The position numbers and the translations under genes are program-made. From Erythrobacter sp. (GTDB lineage Bacteria; Pseudomonadota; Alphaproteobacteria; Sphingomonadales; Sphingomonadaceae): a stretch of DNA of 19,348 nucleotides. The notes beneath the pieces were generated by a model that ran no database searches, was not told where the DNA came from, and was given only the letters and a program-made list of their open reading frames with translations. Within the stretch, counting starts at the first letter, position 1. Every line of letters begins with the position of its first letter. The DNA is taken from contig NZOF01000069.1 of assembly GCA_002695185.1 (NCBI GenBank), forward strand, positions 1-19,348, in the 5' to 3' direction. Positions 6,195-14,500 of this stretch are shown piece by piece.

Positions 6195-8357
6195 CTAATC
6201 GACGATATCCATTTCCTCGATCAGGCCATCTGCCCCGTCGACCTTGTCCATCACCCACAGCATGTAGCGTGAATCGACATGGATACTGCGCGTCGTACGC
6301 GGATCGAAATCCCAGTCCGAATTGACACTTTCGAAGGTGCCATCGAACAGCAGGCCGACCAGTTGTCCCTTGGCATTCAGCGTAGCCGAACCGCTGTTAC
6401 CGCCCGTCACGTCCAGATCGGACATGAAGTTGACCGGCACGGAATCGATCGAGTCCAGCTCGTATTTGCCGTAATCCTTGGCTTCGATCAGATCGAGCTC
6501 ACGCTGCGGTGCGTTGAACGGTTCTTCGCCCGTATCCTTCTGCGTGATGCCTTCAAGCGTAGTGAACGGCAGATATTCCATTCCGTCGAAGGGCGATCCA
6601 CCCATGACATTGCCATAGGTGATGCGCAGCGTGGAATTGGCATCGGGATAGGTCAGCTGGCCTTCCGAACGCTGCCACTGCGTGATCGCGTCCATATAGG
6701 CTGGGCGCAGTGCCAGCGAACGACCGGCACGCTCTTCCGCGGCATCTTCAAGCCCGCGATCGTAATCGTAAAGCGCCACGGCAAGCTTGATGAACGGATC
6801 GTCACTGGCTTCGAAGGTCGCCGGGTCCGCTTCCATCAGGGCAAGGCGGGTTTCCGTGTCGCCAAGCGTGGTATTCGCATAATAGCTGTCGAGCAGGCCG
6901 GGCAGGTCCGCTGCCGTAGTCTGCGGCGTCAGGCCCAGCGCCTTGTCGAAAGTGGGGACACGTTCGGCTGCCGGCTGTTGAATATAGCCGTTCAGGAACA
7001 GCAGCCATTCGGCCTTGTCCACGGTCGGATCGTAGCGGCGGTCAAGCGCCTGAAGACCCTGGCGGAAGAAGGTCAGATCGCGGTCCTGATAGCCGGATTC
7101 GCGCTGCGCATTCGGCTTCTCGCGTTCCTTCGACAAGCGGTAGAGCCGCTGGGCCGCGCCGAGCAATTGCGGGCGCGTGGCGTTGCCGTACCAGAAACTG
7201 GTCCGCGCGGCCTGCGCGCTTTCCTGCGCCAGGGCGCTCAGCTGCGCGATAGCCGTGCCGTAATTGGCGCGGCTGGGATCAGCGGCAATCCACCGGGCCA
7301 GTTCCGCTTCACGTTCACGACGGCGCTCGACGAGGCCGACCCGGCGTGCGCCATCGATCTGGCCGCGCAGGTTCTTTTCGTAATTGTTGAGGCCCGCGAG
7401 GCGGCTTTCGTATTTGACCCGTGCATCGGACCCGGCAGGTGCCGCATCCTCGATCGTGCCGATCCATTCGGTCAGCAGGGTCTGGAACGTGGGATAATTC
7501 CAGCCGAAAGTGTTCTCCACTTCGGCCAGCAGGGCATAGCGGCTGGTCGATCCGGGATAGCCCGCGACCATCACGAAATCGCCCTCGTCCAGGCCCGATG
7601 CGCTGACCTTCAGATGATGTTCCGGCTGATAGGGTACGTTCTCTTCGGCATAGTCGGCAGCCGAACCGTCCGGCGCGACATAGGCGCGGTAGAAGGAGAA
7701 ATCGCCCGTGTGGCGCGGCCACATCCAGTTATCGATATCGCCGCCGTATTTGCCGACCGAGTCAGCCGGGGCGTAGACCAGCCGGACATCGCGCACTTCG
7801 AGACGCTCGATCAGCGTGTATTCCGCCCCGCCATAGAAGCTGGCAACCTGGCAGCGGTAACCTGCCTTTTCCTCGCACTCGGCAGTGATATCCTTCAGCC
7901 GCTGCTCGACCGTGTCATAGCGTTCCGTGGGCGACAGCGCATCGGTACCTGCGCGAACTCGATCGGTGACATCGGTCAGCGCAGTCGTGACATAGATGCG
8001 CGATCCCGGCGCGGCGGGCACTTCATCGCCCATGGTCTTCGCGAGGAAGCCGTTTTCCAGATAGTTGTTTTCGGCCGTCGAATTGTACTGCACCGATCCG
8101 CGGGCGCAGTGGTGATTGGTAACAACCAGGCCTGCGGGCGAAACGAAGCTGGCCGAACATCCGCCAAGCGAGACGATGGCGCCCATCGGGAAGCCGGTCA
8201 GATCGCTCAGCGCTTCGGGATCGAGTTCGAGACCGGTAGCGCGCAGATCGTCGGCGATCTCGGGCAGCTGCTGCGGCGTAAACATGCCTTCCTTGGCGGC
8301 GAGCGGCGCAGATGCGACACAGGCCAGCAGCGTGGCGACGGTGGTAATCTTTCTCAT
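6195..8357 (-). CDS. S46 family dipeptidyl peptidase (DPP7-like)
   Basis: This 720-residue serine exopeptidase removes dipeptides from the N-termini of peptides in the periplasm. A signal peptide (about residues 1-21, ending APLAA) precedes the mature chain, and AGGGGAC lies 8 nt before ATG. The trypsin-like triad is visible: His83 in TNHHC, Asp219 in HTGDFSFYRAY, and Ser655 in GGNSGS. Length and triad spacing match the DPP7/DPP11 family. The residue 18 after the nucleophile is Gly673 (LLFDGTF). In characterised relatives Gly here goes with hydrophobic P1 specificity (DPP7) and Arg with Asp/Glu specificity (DPP11), so DPP7-like activity is inferred. It lies 123 bp downstream of the propeller gene on the same strand and may have its own promoter. 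A long open frame on the opposite strand is a coding shadow. Confidence 0.95.
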   Translation of the reverse strand: MRKITTVATLLACVASAPLAAKEGMFTPQQLPEIADDLRATGLELDPEALSDLTGFPMGAIVSLGGCSASFVSPAGLVVTNHHCARGSVQYNSTAENNYLENGFLAKTMGDEVPAAPGSRIYVTTALTDVTDRVRAGTDALSPTERYDTVEQRLKDITAECEEKAGYRCQVASFYGGAEYTLIERLEVRDVRLVYAPADSVGKYGGDIDNWMWPRHTGDFSFYRAYVAPDGSAADYAEENVPYQPEHHLKVSASGLDEGDFVMVAGYPGSTSRYALLAEVENTFGWNYPTFQTLLTEWIGTIEDAAPAGSDARVKYESRLAGLNNYEKNLRGQIDGARRVGLVERRREREAELARWIAADPSRANYGTAIAQLSALAQESAQAARTSFWYGNATRPQLLGAAQRLYRLSKEREKPNAQRESGYQDRDLTFFRQGLQALDRRYDPTVDKAEWLLFLNGYIQQPAAERVPTFDKALGLTPQTTAADLPGLLDSYYANTTLGDTETRLALMEADPATFEASDDPFIKLAVALYDYDRGLEDAAEERAGRSLALRPAYMDAITQWQRSEGQLTYPDANSTLRITYGNVMGGSPFDGMEYLPFTTLEGITQKDTGEEPFNAPQRELDLIEAKDYGKYELDSIDSVPVNFMSDLDVTGGNSGSATLNAKGQLVGLLFDGTFESVNSDWDFDPRTTRSIHVDSRYMLWVMDKVDGADGLIEEMDIVD

Positions 8358-8377
8358 AAAATCAGGTCCCCTACCTT

Positions 8378-8394
8378 ATGCGCGACAAGCGCAT
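8378..8394 (-). other. Small hairpin in the leader of the S46 peptidase gene
   Basis: ATGCGC (8378-8383) and GCGCAT (8389-8394) form a 6-bp stem with a 5-nt loop, about 20 nt upstream of the S46 start and just before its ribosome binding site. It has no T-run, so it is not an obvious terminator for the propeller gene. The rest of 8358-8480 shows nothing I can name. Confidence 0.3.
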
Positions 8395-8480
8395 GATGGA
8401 GGGGAGGTATCTGTCTTCAATCAGTCGGGCAAGCGCGTGACCGTCAGGTTACTTCATGGCTCGACGAGCAGCGGCTTCGT

Positions 8481-9632
8481 TCAGTCAGCCACGGGTGGAA
8501 TACCAAGCAGCACCTCGTTCGATGCGCCCGAGTTCGCTATCACGATATCCAGGATCGCGTCGCCGTTCATGTCGCCAAGCGCAATCCCGTAAGTATCCCC
8601 TGGATCGCCCGGAAGAATTTCACGCTCGAAGTGCCCATTGCCAGAATTGCGATAGACCAAGTTCGCACCTTCCGTTCCGGCGACCAGATCGACGTCGCCA
8701 TCGCCATCCAGGTCTCCCGCAGCGATAGCCTGCACGCCCTCCCCGGTCTGGCCGAAATGACTGGCCAATGAGAAGCTTCCGTCATCGCCCTGACGGAAAA
8801 ATGAATGAGTGCCATTGGTCGACACAAGCACGATGTCCACCAGCCCATCGCCATTGAAATCACCAGTCGCAACGTTTCGATGGTCGCCTTCGCTTTGTGG
8901 CAAGGCAGAGATCGAAAACGTGCCATTACCATCGTTCGACATTACCACGCTGGCCGCACCGTCGCGCCGCGCGAAGACCAGATCGATATCGCCATCCCGA
9001 TCCATATCTTCGGCGACCACGCCGGTGGAACCGAAGCCGGCATCCGGCAAGTTGGTCGCTGGACCAAAGGTGGCATCACCCAATCCGAAATGCACCCGGT
9101 CCGGCTCCCGCCGTGTCGCGACGATCAGATCGAGGTGCCCGTCAGAGTTTACATCGGCCAGGGTGGCCGAGCGCGCTGGAACCGCACTGCCGGGAATTTC
9201 GCCCGCCAAGGAAAAGCCGGCGGAACCGCTATTTACGAAAATCAGCGCTGGAAGAAGGTCACGCACCGCAACCGCATCGATATCACCGTCCCCCTCCAGA
9301 TCGGCCAGCCGGATCGTGTAGGTGGATGACCGCGCTTCTCCCAGCGGCAGTGCTTCCAGCAGGCGGCCATTTCCATGATTCAGGAAGACCCAGTCCTGTT
9401 GAGGCCAGTGTCTGCCGTTAGCGGCCACCACATCCAGATCGCCGTCCCCATCCAGATCGGCCAGCGATACATCCGCCGTGCGGCTGTCCTCTTCGTCGAA
9501 CAGCAGAAAGGGATGCTCCCGGAACGAGGCTGCGGCTTCCTGCGCCAGCAAGGGCGCGGAAGCCGTCACGAGCACCAAAGCCAATGCCAGCTTTCGGACA
9601 TGGAACTGATCAAGATAGCGTTTGCCCATCAT
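8481..9632 (-). CDS. Secreted FG-GAP/VCBS repeat protein, seven-bladed beta-propeller
   Basis: This 383-residue protein has a long N-region, a hydrophobic signal core (about 15-30, LALALVLVTASAPLLAQ), and then seven repeats. Each carries a calcium-loop motif of the DxDxDGDxD type. The loops begin at Asp59, 111, 160, 209, 258, 307 and 354, spaced 47-52 residues apart, which is what a complete seven-bladed integrin-like propeller needs. The last loop (DMNGDAILDIV) is degenerate. Such propellers bind calcium and usually mediate adhesion or protein contacts; I see no enzymatic motif. The gene starts 16 bp after gatB and has only a weak ribosome binding site (two tandem ATGs at 9632 and 9629), so it may be read from the gatCAB transcript. 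A functional link to tRNA amidation is not expected, since this protein is exported and GatCAB is cytoplasmic. Confidence 0.9.
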   Translation of the reverse strand: MMGKRYLDQFHVRKLALALVLVTASAPLLAQEAAASFREHPFLLFDEEDSRTADVSLADLDGDGDLDVVAANGRHWPQQDWVFLNHGNGRLLEALPLGEARSSTYTIRLADLEGDGDIDAVAVRDLLPALIFVNSGSAGFSLAGEIPGSAVPARSATLADVNSDGHLDLIVATRREPDRVHFGLGDATFGPATNLPDAGFGSTGVVAEDMDRDGDIDLVFARRDGAASVVMSNDGNGTFSISALPQSEGDHRNVATGDFNGDGLVDIVLVSTNGTHSFFRQGDDGSFSLASHFGQTGEGVQAIAAGDLDGDGDVDLVAGTEGANLVYRNSGNGHFEREILPGDPGDTYGIALGDMNGDAILDIVIANSGASNEVLLGIPPVAD

Positions 9633-9648
9633 TGGCCGCCAGCGAGTG

Positions 9649-11151
9649 TCAGCCCAGCTTGTCCTTGAGGATCTGGTTCACGACCGCCGGATTGGCCTTG
9701 CCCTGCATCGCCTTCATCGTCTGGCCGACGAAGAAGCCGAAGAGCTTGTCCTTGCCGCCGCGATATTCTTCGACCTTGTCCGAATTATTCGCGATGATCT
9801 CATCTATGGCAGCCTCAATCGCGCCGGTATCGCTGACCTGCTTGAGGCCTTCGGCATCGGCGATCTCTTCGGGATCACGCCCGGTCTTGAGGACGATCTC
9901 GTAGATCTCCTTCGCCTGGCCGCCCGAAATCTCGCCCTTGTCCTGCATCGCCAGGATGCTGGCCTGCGCCTCGGCGGTGGCATTGGCCGGATCGGCCTCC
10001 TCGCCGAGCGATTTCATCACGCCCGGCGCCACTGACAACGCCCAGTTGGCGACCTGCGTCGCGACCTTGGCTTCAGGCTTGCCGATCTTCGCCGCAGTCA
10101 CGCCAAGCAGCGTTTCGAAACGGGCGAAGGTGTCGACCTCGGCTGTCAGTTCGCGCGCATTGTAGGGTGTCAGGCCCAGCTCGCCTTCATAACGCACGCG
10201 CTTGGCGTCGGGCAATTCGGGCAGGCTGGCGCGGCATTCTTCGAGGAAACTGTCCTCCAGTTCCAGCGGCAGCAGATCGGGATCGGGGAAATAGCGATAG
10301 TCATGCGCATCTTCCTTGCTGCGCATTGTCCGCGTGGTGCCCGTACCCGGATCGAACAGGCGCGTTTCCTGATCGACCGTGCCGCCGCTTTCGAGCACTT
10401 CGACCTGGCGGTTGGCTTCATATTCGATGACCTGCATCACGAAGCGCACGGAATTAACGTTCTTGGTCTCGGTCCGCGTGCCGAACTCCTCGCCCGGCTT
10501 GCGCACGCTGACGTTCACGTCGGCGCGCATGGAACCTTCTTCCATGTTCCCATCGCACGATCCGACATAACGCAGAATGCTGCGCAGCTTGCGGACATAG
10601 GCACCAGCTTCGGCAGGAGAACGCATGTCTGGCATCGACACGATTTCCATTAGCGCCACGCCGCTGCGATTGAGATCGACATAGGACATGGTCGGATGCT
10701 GATCGTGCATCAGCTTGCCCGCGTCCTGTTCGACATGGATGCGCTCGATGCCGATGACCTTGTCTTCGGCAATACCAGCCTTCTCGTCCGCATCGATCAG
10801 CAGTTGCCCTTCACCCACGATGGGGTGGTAAAGCTGACTGATCTGGTAACCCTGTGGCAGATCGGCATAGAAGTAGTTCTTGCGGTCGAACCGGCTCCAT
10901 TTGTTGATCTGGGCGTCGATCGCCATGCCGGTACGCACTGCCTGGCGGATGCATTCGCGATTAGGCACGGGCAGCATGCCCGGCATCGCCGCATCGACTA
11001 GGCTGACTTGCGTGTTCGGCTCGGCACCGAAAGCGGTCGCCGCGCCGCTGAACAGCTTGGCGTTGGAGGTGACCTGCGCATGGACTTCGAGGCCGATCAC
11101 GACCTCCCATTCGCCGGTTTCGCCCTGAATGCGGTACGTGCTCACCACCAT
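9649..11151 (-). CDS. gatB: Aspartyl/glutamyl-tRNA(Asn/Gln) amidotransferase subunit B
   Basis: GatB (500 residues) is the tRNA-binding and kinase subunit of GatCAB, which converts Glu-tRNA(Gln) and/or Asp-tRNA(Asn) to the amidated forms in the cytoplasm. The N-terminal hallmark [19 protein letters not shown] (about residues 19-37) and [14 protein letters not shown] (about 93-106) are diagnostic. The C-terminal part, from about residue 350, is the helical tail/YqeY-like domain that contacts tRNA. The start overlaps the end of gatA by 10 nt (ATGGTGGTGA), and GGAG inside the last gatA codons serves as ribosome binding site. Length is normal. Identification is certain. Confidence 0.98.
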   Translation of the reverse strand: MVVSTYRIQGETGEWEVVIGLEVHAQVTSNAKLFSGAATAFGAEPNTQVSLVDAAMPGMLPVPNRECIRQAVRTGMAIDAQINKWSRFDRKNYFYADLPQGYQISQLYHPIVGEGQLLIDADEKAGIAEDKVIGIERIHVEQDAGKLMHDQHPTMSYVDLNRSGVALMEIVSMPDMRSPAEAGAYVRKLRSILRYVGSCDGNMEEGSMRADVNVSVRKPGEEFGTRTETKNVNSVRFVMQVIEYEANRQVEVLESGGTVDQETRLFDPGTGTTRTMRSKEDAHDYRYFPDPDLLPLELEDSFLEECRASLPELPDAKRVRYEGELGLTPYNARELTAEVDTFARFETLLGVTAAKIGKPEAKVATQVANWALSVAPGVMKSLGEEADPANATAEAQASILAMQDKGEISGGQAKEIYEIVLKTGRDPEEIADAEGLKQVSDTGAIEAAIDEIIANNSDKVEEYRGGKDKLFGFFVGQTMKAMQGKANPAVVNQILKDKLG

Positions 11152-12623
11152 TTCTCCGGTTTGCCGTCAAAGTTTGCGCGCTGCTGGATCGCCAGACCTG
11201 CGTTCAGCACACCCTGTTCATCGAAGGGCCTGCCGACGATCTGAAGACCAAGGGGCAAACCATCGGGGTTCATAGTCGCGGGCACGCTCATCGCTGGCAG
11301 CCCTGCAAGCGATGCTGGCACGGCGAAGACGTCGTTGAGATACATCGTCAGCGGGTCTTCATCCAGCGAACCGAGCGGGAAGCTGGCAGTCGGCGTAGTC
11401 GGCGCGAGGATGACATCGCACTCGCCAAATGCCTTTTCGAAGTCCTGCGCGACCAGCGTGCGGATCTTTTGCGCCTGCGTGTAATAGGCATCGTAGAACC
11501 CAGCGCTGAGCACGTAGGTGCCGATCAGCACGCGGCGCTTCACTTCGTCACCGAACCCGGCGGCGCGGGTGGCGGCGTACATGTCCTGAAGATTTGCACC
11601 TTCGGGCAAATCGCGCAGCCCATACCGCACACCGTCATAGCGAGCCAGGTTCGACGAAGCTTCTGCCGGAGCGATGATATAATAGGCGGGCAGGGCATAT
11701 TTCGTGTGCGGCAGCGAGACGTCGACGATCTCGGCGCCAGCGTCGCGCAGCATGGCCTTGCCCTGCTCCCAGCTGTCGAGGATAGCCTGGTCCGTGCCGT
11801 CCATCCGGTATTCCTTCGGGATACCGATCTTCTTGCCCTTGAGATCCGCTGACAGCGCGGCTTCCCAATTGGGCACGTCCATCTGCAGGCTGGTCGCGTC
11901 CTTCGGGTCGAACCCGGCCATCGCTTCCAGCATGATCGCACAGTCTTCGACGCTTCGGGCCATCGGGCCTGCCTGATCGAGGCTGCTGGCGAAAGCCACC
12001 ACGCCCCAGCGGCTGCAACGGCCATAGGTCGGCTTGATCCCGCAAATGCCCGTGAAGGCCGCGGGCTGGCGGATGGAGCCGCCCGTGTCGGTGCCGGTGG
12101 CAGCCGGAGCAATGCGTGCGGCGACGGCAGAGGAGGATCCGCCCGACGAACCGCCCGGGCTCATCGCGGCATTGGTGCCATCCTTCTTCCACGGCGAATT
12201 GACGTAGCCGAAGAAGGAGGTCTCGTTCGATGAACCCATCGCGAACTGGTCGAGATTGAGCTTGCCCAGCATGCCGGCGCCCGCGTCCCACAGCTTCTGG
12301 CTGACAGTGCTTTCGTACTGCGGCGTGAAGCCTTCGAGGATATGGCTGGCCGCAGTAGTCTGCACGCCCTTGGTGGCGAACAGATCCTTCATGCCGATGG
12401 GCACGCCGCCCATTTTACCGAGATCCTCGCCCCGCTCGCGCTTGGCATCGACCGCATCGGCCGAGGCAAGCGCATGATCGGGGGTGGTAACGATAAAGGC
12501 GTTGAGTTCGGCAGCGCCAGCAACGGCAGCGTTGAAGCTTTCCGCCACTTCGCGCGCGGTGAAATCGCCGCCCTCCACGCCGTCACGGATGTCCTTGACA
12601 CCAAGCTGTGTGAAATCGGTCAT
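11142..12623 (-). CDS. gatA: Aspartyl/glutamyl-tRNA amidotransferase subunit A (amidase)
   Basis: GatA (493 residues) hydrolyses glutamine to supply ammonia to GatB through an internal channel. The amidase-signature Ser-cisSer-Lys triad is intact: Lys79 in VPIGMKD, Ser159 in PGGSSGGS, and nucleophile Ser183 in [10 protein letters not shown]. The start codon shares one base with the gatC stop (TAATG on the minus strand), and the end overlaps gatB by 10 nt, giving a tightly coupled gatC-gatA-gatB order. Length is normal. Identification is certain. Confidence 0.98.
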   Translation of the reverse strand: MTDFTQLGVKDIRDGVEGGDFTAREVAESFNAAVAGAAELNAFIVTTPDHALASADAVDAKRERGEDLGKMGGVPIGMKDLFATKGVQTTAASHILEGFTPQYESTVSQKLWDAGAGMLGKLNLDQFAMGSSNETSFFGYVNSPWKKDGTNAAMSPGGSSGGSSSAVAARIAPAATGTDTGGSIRQPAAFTGICGIKPTYGRCSRWGVVAFASSLDQAGPMARSVEDCAIMLEAMAGFDPKDATSLQMDVPNWEAALSADLKGKKIGIPKEYRMDGTDQAILDSWEQGKAMLRDAGAEIVDVSLPHTKYALPAYYIIAPAEASSNLARYDGVRYGLRDLPEGANLQDMYAATRAAGFGDEVKRRVLIGTYVLSAGFYDAYYTQAQKIRTLVAQDFEKAFGECDVILAPTTPTASFPLGSLDEDPLTMYLNDVFAVPASLAGLPAMSVPATMNPDGLPLGLQIVGRPFDEQGVLNAGLAIQQRANFDGKPEKWW

Positions 12624-12925
12624 TATTCGATCACCTTGGGCACGCCGAAGAAGCCGTGTTCGGCCGCCGGGGCATTGGCGAGTACATCCTCGCGTCGGCC
12701 ACCCCCGGTTTCGGGAATGGCGTCGACGACATCGTCGCGCATGCGCAACGTGTTGGGAATGACCGCGGTCATCGGCTCGACGCCGGAGGGGTCGACCTCG
12801 CCCAGCTGTTCGACCCAGTCGAGGATGTTGTTGAGTTCGGGGACCATGCGATCAAGCTCCGCGTCGCCCATCTTGATGCGGGCGAGCGAGGCGATCTTGG
12901 CCACTTCTTCGCGTGTGACTGACAT
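12623..12925 (-). CDS. gatC: Aspartyl/glutamyl-tRNA amidotransferase subunit C
   Basis: GatC (100 residues) wraps around the GatA-GatB interface and stabilises the complex. The opening [19 protein letters not shown], the central [12 protein letters not shown], and the later stretch [12 protein letters not shown] are the usual family features. It is the first gene of gatCAB and lies 50 bp downstream of the FKBP gene on the same strand. No Shine-Dalgarno sequence is visible before the ATG; instead a GC-rich hairpin ends 2 nt upstream of it. The N-terminus matches the family, so the start itself is not in doubt. Confidence 0.95.
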   Translation of the reverse strand: MSVTREEVAKIASLARIKMGDAELDRMVPELNNILDWVEQLGEVDPSGVEPMTAVIPNTLRMRDDVVDAIPETGGGRREDVLANAPAAEHGFFGVPKVIE

Positions 12926-12927
12926 GA

Positions 12928-12950
12928 GGGCGCGTTAGCCGGGCGCGCCC
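12928..12950 (-). promoter_or_regulatory. Hairpin occupying the ribosome-binding region of gatC
   Basis: GGGCGCG (12928-12934) and CGCGCCC (12944-12950) pair perfectly over 7 GC-rich bp with a 9-nt loop. On the minus strand the stem ends 2 nt before the gatC ATG (12923-12925), where a Shine-Dalgarno sequence would normally be. There is no T-run, so it is not a typical terminator for the FKBP gene. A translational control element is inferred from position only. Confidence 0.45.
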
Positions 12951-12975
12951 CCACCTTCAAGCGGCTAGATGAGGG

Positions 12976-13539
12976 TTATTCAGCGCCGGGTGCAGCTTGG
13001 CCTCCCTGCTGCGCGCCCATGGCACCCATCATCGACTGCAGCTGCTGCAGCTTGGCATCGAATTCCTGGCGTGAAAGGATGTCCGTCACTTCCACTTCGA
13101 AAGTCAGATCGGCATTGGCCGGGATCGGGGAACCCGGAGGCGGTTCGGCGCCATAGCCCTGATCGGCTGGCACGGTGACCACATATTTGCCGCCTTCTTT
13201 CATCTTCAGCAGCGCATCGAGGAAACCGGGAATCAGCGCGCCTTCTTCCAGCAGCATCGGTGTGCCTTCAGGGAAAAAGCCGGGCGGAATCGGGAGCGGC
13301 TGCGAACGGTCGAATTCGGTGCCATCGTCCAGCGAACCGACATATTTCACGAACATGACCTGGCCCATTTCCGGCGAAGGCCCGGCGCCTTCGGTGAGCG
13401 TTTCCATCCCGGCCGTTTTCGGCGAAGCGGCCCATGCCAGCCCGCCGCCCAGCAGAATGGCGACGAGAACGCCCAGCCAGAGCTTGGTCAACGAGCCTTT
13501 CTTGATCGGCTGCAGCGGTACGCGGGTAATCTCGGTCAT
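12976..13539 (-). CDS. Membrane-anchored FKBP-type peptidyl-prolyl cis-trans isomerase
   Basis: The start at 13539 is chosen because AGGACA lies 8 nt upstream and it gives a sensible 187-residue protein; the frame stays open to an ATG at 13653, but that extension would overlap the downstream hairpin of rpsU. The protein has a short cytoplasmic N-terminus, one membrane helix (about residues 18-37, KLWLGVLVAILLGGGLAWA), and an FKBP domain at about 58-155. Active-site-like residues are Tyr66, Phe76 and Asp77 in VKYVGSLDDGTEFDRS, and IPGFLDALLKMKEGGK (103-118), where Phe replaces the Trp of classical FKBP12. It should catalyse proline isomerisation during folding of periplasmic proteins. The C-terminal tail is rich in Gln, Met, Gly and Ala (from about 163) and is probably flexible. 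It sits just upstream of gatCAB on the same strand. Confidence 0.93.
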   Translation of the reverse strand: MTEITRVPLQPIKKGSLTKLWLGVLVAILLGGGLAWAASPKTAGMETLTEGAGPSPEMGQVMFVKYVGSLDDGTEFDRSQPLPIPPGFFPEGTPMLLEEGALIPGFLDALLKMKEGGKYVVTVPADQGYGAEPPPGSPIPANADLTFEVEVTDILSRQEFDAKLQQLQSMMGAMGAQQGGQAAPGAE

Positions 13540-13563
13540 GTGAACTGTGTCCTGATACGCAAA

Positions 13564-13585
13564 GGGCGCGGATTTCTCCGCGCCC
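13564..13585 (-). terminator. Hairpin downstream of rpsU, probable terminator
   Basis: GGGCGCGGA (13564-13572) and TCCGCGCCC (13577-13585) form a perfect 9-bp stem with a 4-nt loop. Read on the minus strand it follows rpsU by 91 bp and is trailed by only TTT, so it is a strong stem with a weak U-tract. It ends 24 bp before the FKBP start codon, so it may separate the rpsU and FKBP transcripts or only attenuate between them. Confidence 0.55.
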
Positions 13586-13676
13586 TCATGGCTTGTCTGG
13601 TAAGCTGGTGCAACGCGGTTTTGAATTTTTGGCCCGTCCGGGCGCAAAACCAATCTGCACTCTGGATGACGGCGTC

Positions 13677-13883
13677 TTACTTGATGCCGTCACGCTCCAT
13701 ACGCTTGCGCTCCAACTTGCGGGCGCGGCGAACGGCAGCAGCCTTTTCGCGGGCGCGCTTTTCGCTGGGCTTTTCGTAGTGGCGACGCAGCTTCATTTCG
13801 CGATACACGCCTTCACGCTGCAGCTTCTTCTTGAGCGCGCGGAGGGCTTGATCAACATTGTTATCGCGAACCATGATCTGCAT
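13677..13883 (-). CDS. rpsU: 30S ribosomal protein S21
   Basis: This is a 68-residue, highly basic protein of normal S21 length. The opening [20 protein letters not shown] and the central [21 protein letters not shown] are diagnostic. S21 is a small-subunit protein positioned next to the 3' end of 16S rRNA and helps mRNA engagement. GAGGT lies 10 nt before the ATG. It is transcribed away from crcB and followed by a hairpin, so it may be largely monocistronic. Its leader holds a hairpin and a second, stronger Shine-Dalgarno-like sequence, described separately. Confidence 0.98.
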   Translation of the reverse strand: MQIMVRDNNVDQALRALKKKLQREGVYREMKLRRHYEKPSEKRAREKAAAVRRARKLERKRMERDGIK

Positions 13884-13943
13884 AAACTTAAATACCTCGA
13901 CTTTGCGGGCCAGAGCCCGCGCAAAAGCGGGGTATGCCTCCTT
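13884..13943 (-). promoter_or_regulatory. Leader of rpsU with hairpin and orphan AAGGAGG
   Basis: On the minus strand, AAGGAGG (plus 13937-13943) is a full anti-Shine-Dalgarno match about 54 nt before the rpsU start, with no ATG, GTG or TTG at normal spacing after it. Between it and the start, GCGGGC (13905-13910) and GCCCGC (13915-13920) form a 6-bp stem with a CAGA loop. The actual rpsU ribosome binding site is the weaker GAGGT. A possible -10 box, TATAGA, lies at 13958-13963. That S21 controls its own synthesis through this leader is inference. Confidence 0.4.
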
Positions 13944-14089
13944 AATAGGGTTTCGCTTCTATAACGAAAAGCGCGCCGAATCCGTTCCGGACCGGCTCGA
14001 ACGAGGGCGCACATAAGGATTCGCAACGAAAAAGGCAAGCACGTAACAGCGGCTTTCGCATTTGCGCACCAGCGGCTAGAGGCAGGCAC

Positions 14090-14500
14090 ATGTCCAACCT
14101 TTCCCCCCTCGTAGCCACGCTGCATGTCGCCATCGGCGGCGGTGCCGGCGCAGCGCTGCGGTATCAGGCAGGCCGCGCGATCACGCAGTGGCTCGGCGCA
14201 CCGGTCGTCTCTGCCTTTCCCTTTGCCACCCTTGCGGTCAACGCGCTGGGCAGCCTGCTGATGGGGCTGCTGGCCGGATGGCTCGCCCGTCACGGTGGGG
14301 AAAGCAGCGAACAGATGCGCCTTTTACTGGGCGTGGGACTGCTCGGCGGGTTCACCACCTTCAGCGCCTTCAGCCTAGAAATGGTGCTGCTGATCCAGCG
14401 CGGCCAGTTCCTGTTCGCCACACTTTACGCCGTTCTTTCTTTCGCTCTCGGCTTCACCGGGCTGATGATGGGCCTCGCGGTCATGCGGGTGGCGGCATGA
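14090..14500 (+). CDS. crcB: Fluoride ion channel CrcB (Fluc family)
   Basis: This 136-residue protein has four hydrophobic segments, matching the small Fluc/CrcB channels that work as antiparallel dual-topology dimers and expel fluoride across the inner membrane. Family signatures are GGGAGAALRYQAGR (about 16-29), NALGSLLMG (about 51-59) and GGFTTFSAFSLE (about 85-96); the last holds the Phe and Thr/Ser residues that line the fluoride pathway. The ribosome binding site is weak (AGAGGCAGG). It is first of five overlapping plus-strand genes, and its stop overlaps the next start (ATGA at 14497-14500). I looked for a fluoride riboswitch upstream and did not see one. Confidence 0.96.
   Translation: MSNLSPLVATLHVAIGGGAGAALRYQAGRAITQWLGAPVVSAFPFATLAVNALGSLLMGLLAGWLARHGGESSEQMRLLLGVGLLGGFTTFSAFSLEMVLLIQRGQFLFATLYAVLSFALGFTGLMMGLAVMRVAA

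Noticed and set aside
6279..8396. A 705-codon open frame on the plus strand opposite the S46 peptidase gene
   Set aside because: It mirrors a confident S46 gene with intact triad and signal peptide. Its product is Arg/Gly/Ile-rich with no recognisable domain, as expected for an antisense shadow in GC-rich DNA.
8481..9632. DNA-level tandem repeat array in the propeller gene
   Set aside because: The periodic GATxxxGATGGCGAT-like signal is explained by the seven protein calcium loops; the DNA between them is not repeated.
13540..13653. A longer FKBP protein starting at 13653
   Set aside because: The extension crosses the 9-bp hairpin downstream of rpsU and destroys the normal short N-terminus before the membrane helix; 13539 has a ribosome binding site.
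13630..13660. GCCC/GGGC hairpin just downstream of rpsU as its terminator
   Set aside because: The stem is only 4 bp with a 4-nt loop. The 9-bp stem at 13564-13585 is a much better candidate.
14001..14089. Fluoride riboswitch upstream of crcB
   Set aside because: The conserved riboswitch pieces (a GGNGAUGG-type start and a CUGAUG-type end) are not visible in the leader, and no pseudoknot-like pairing was found by eye.
14188..14496. A longer 476-residue form of the pseudouridine synthase
   Set aside because: The extra N-terminal part is a frame-shifted shadow of crcB; the S4 domain begins just after the ATG at 14497, which overlaps the crcB stop.
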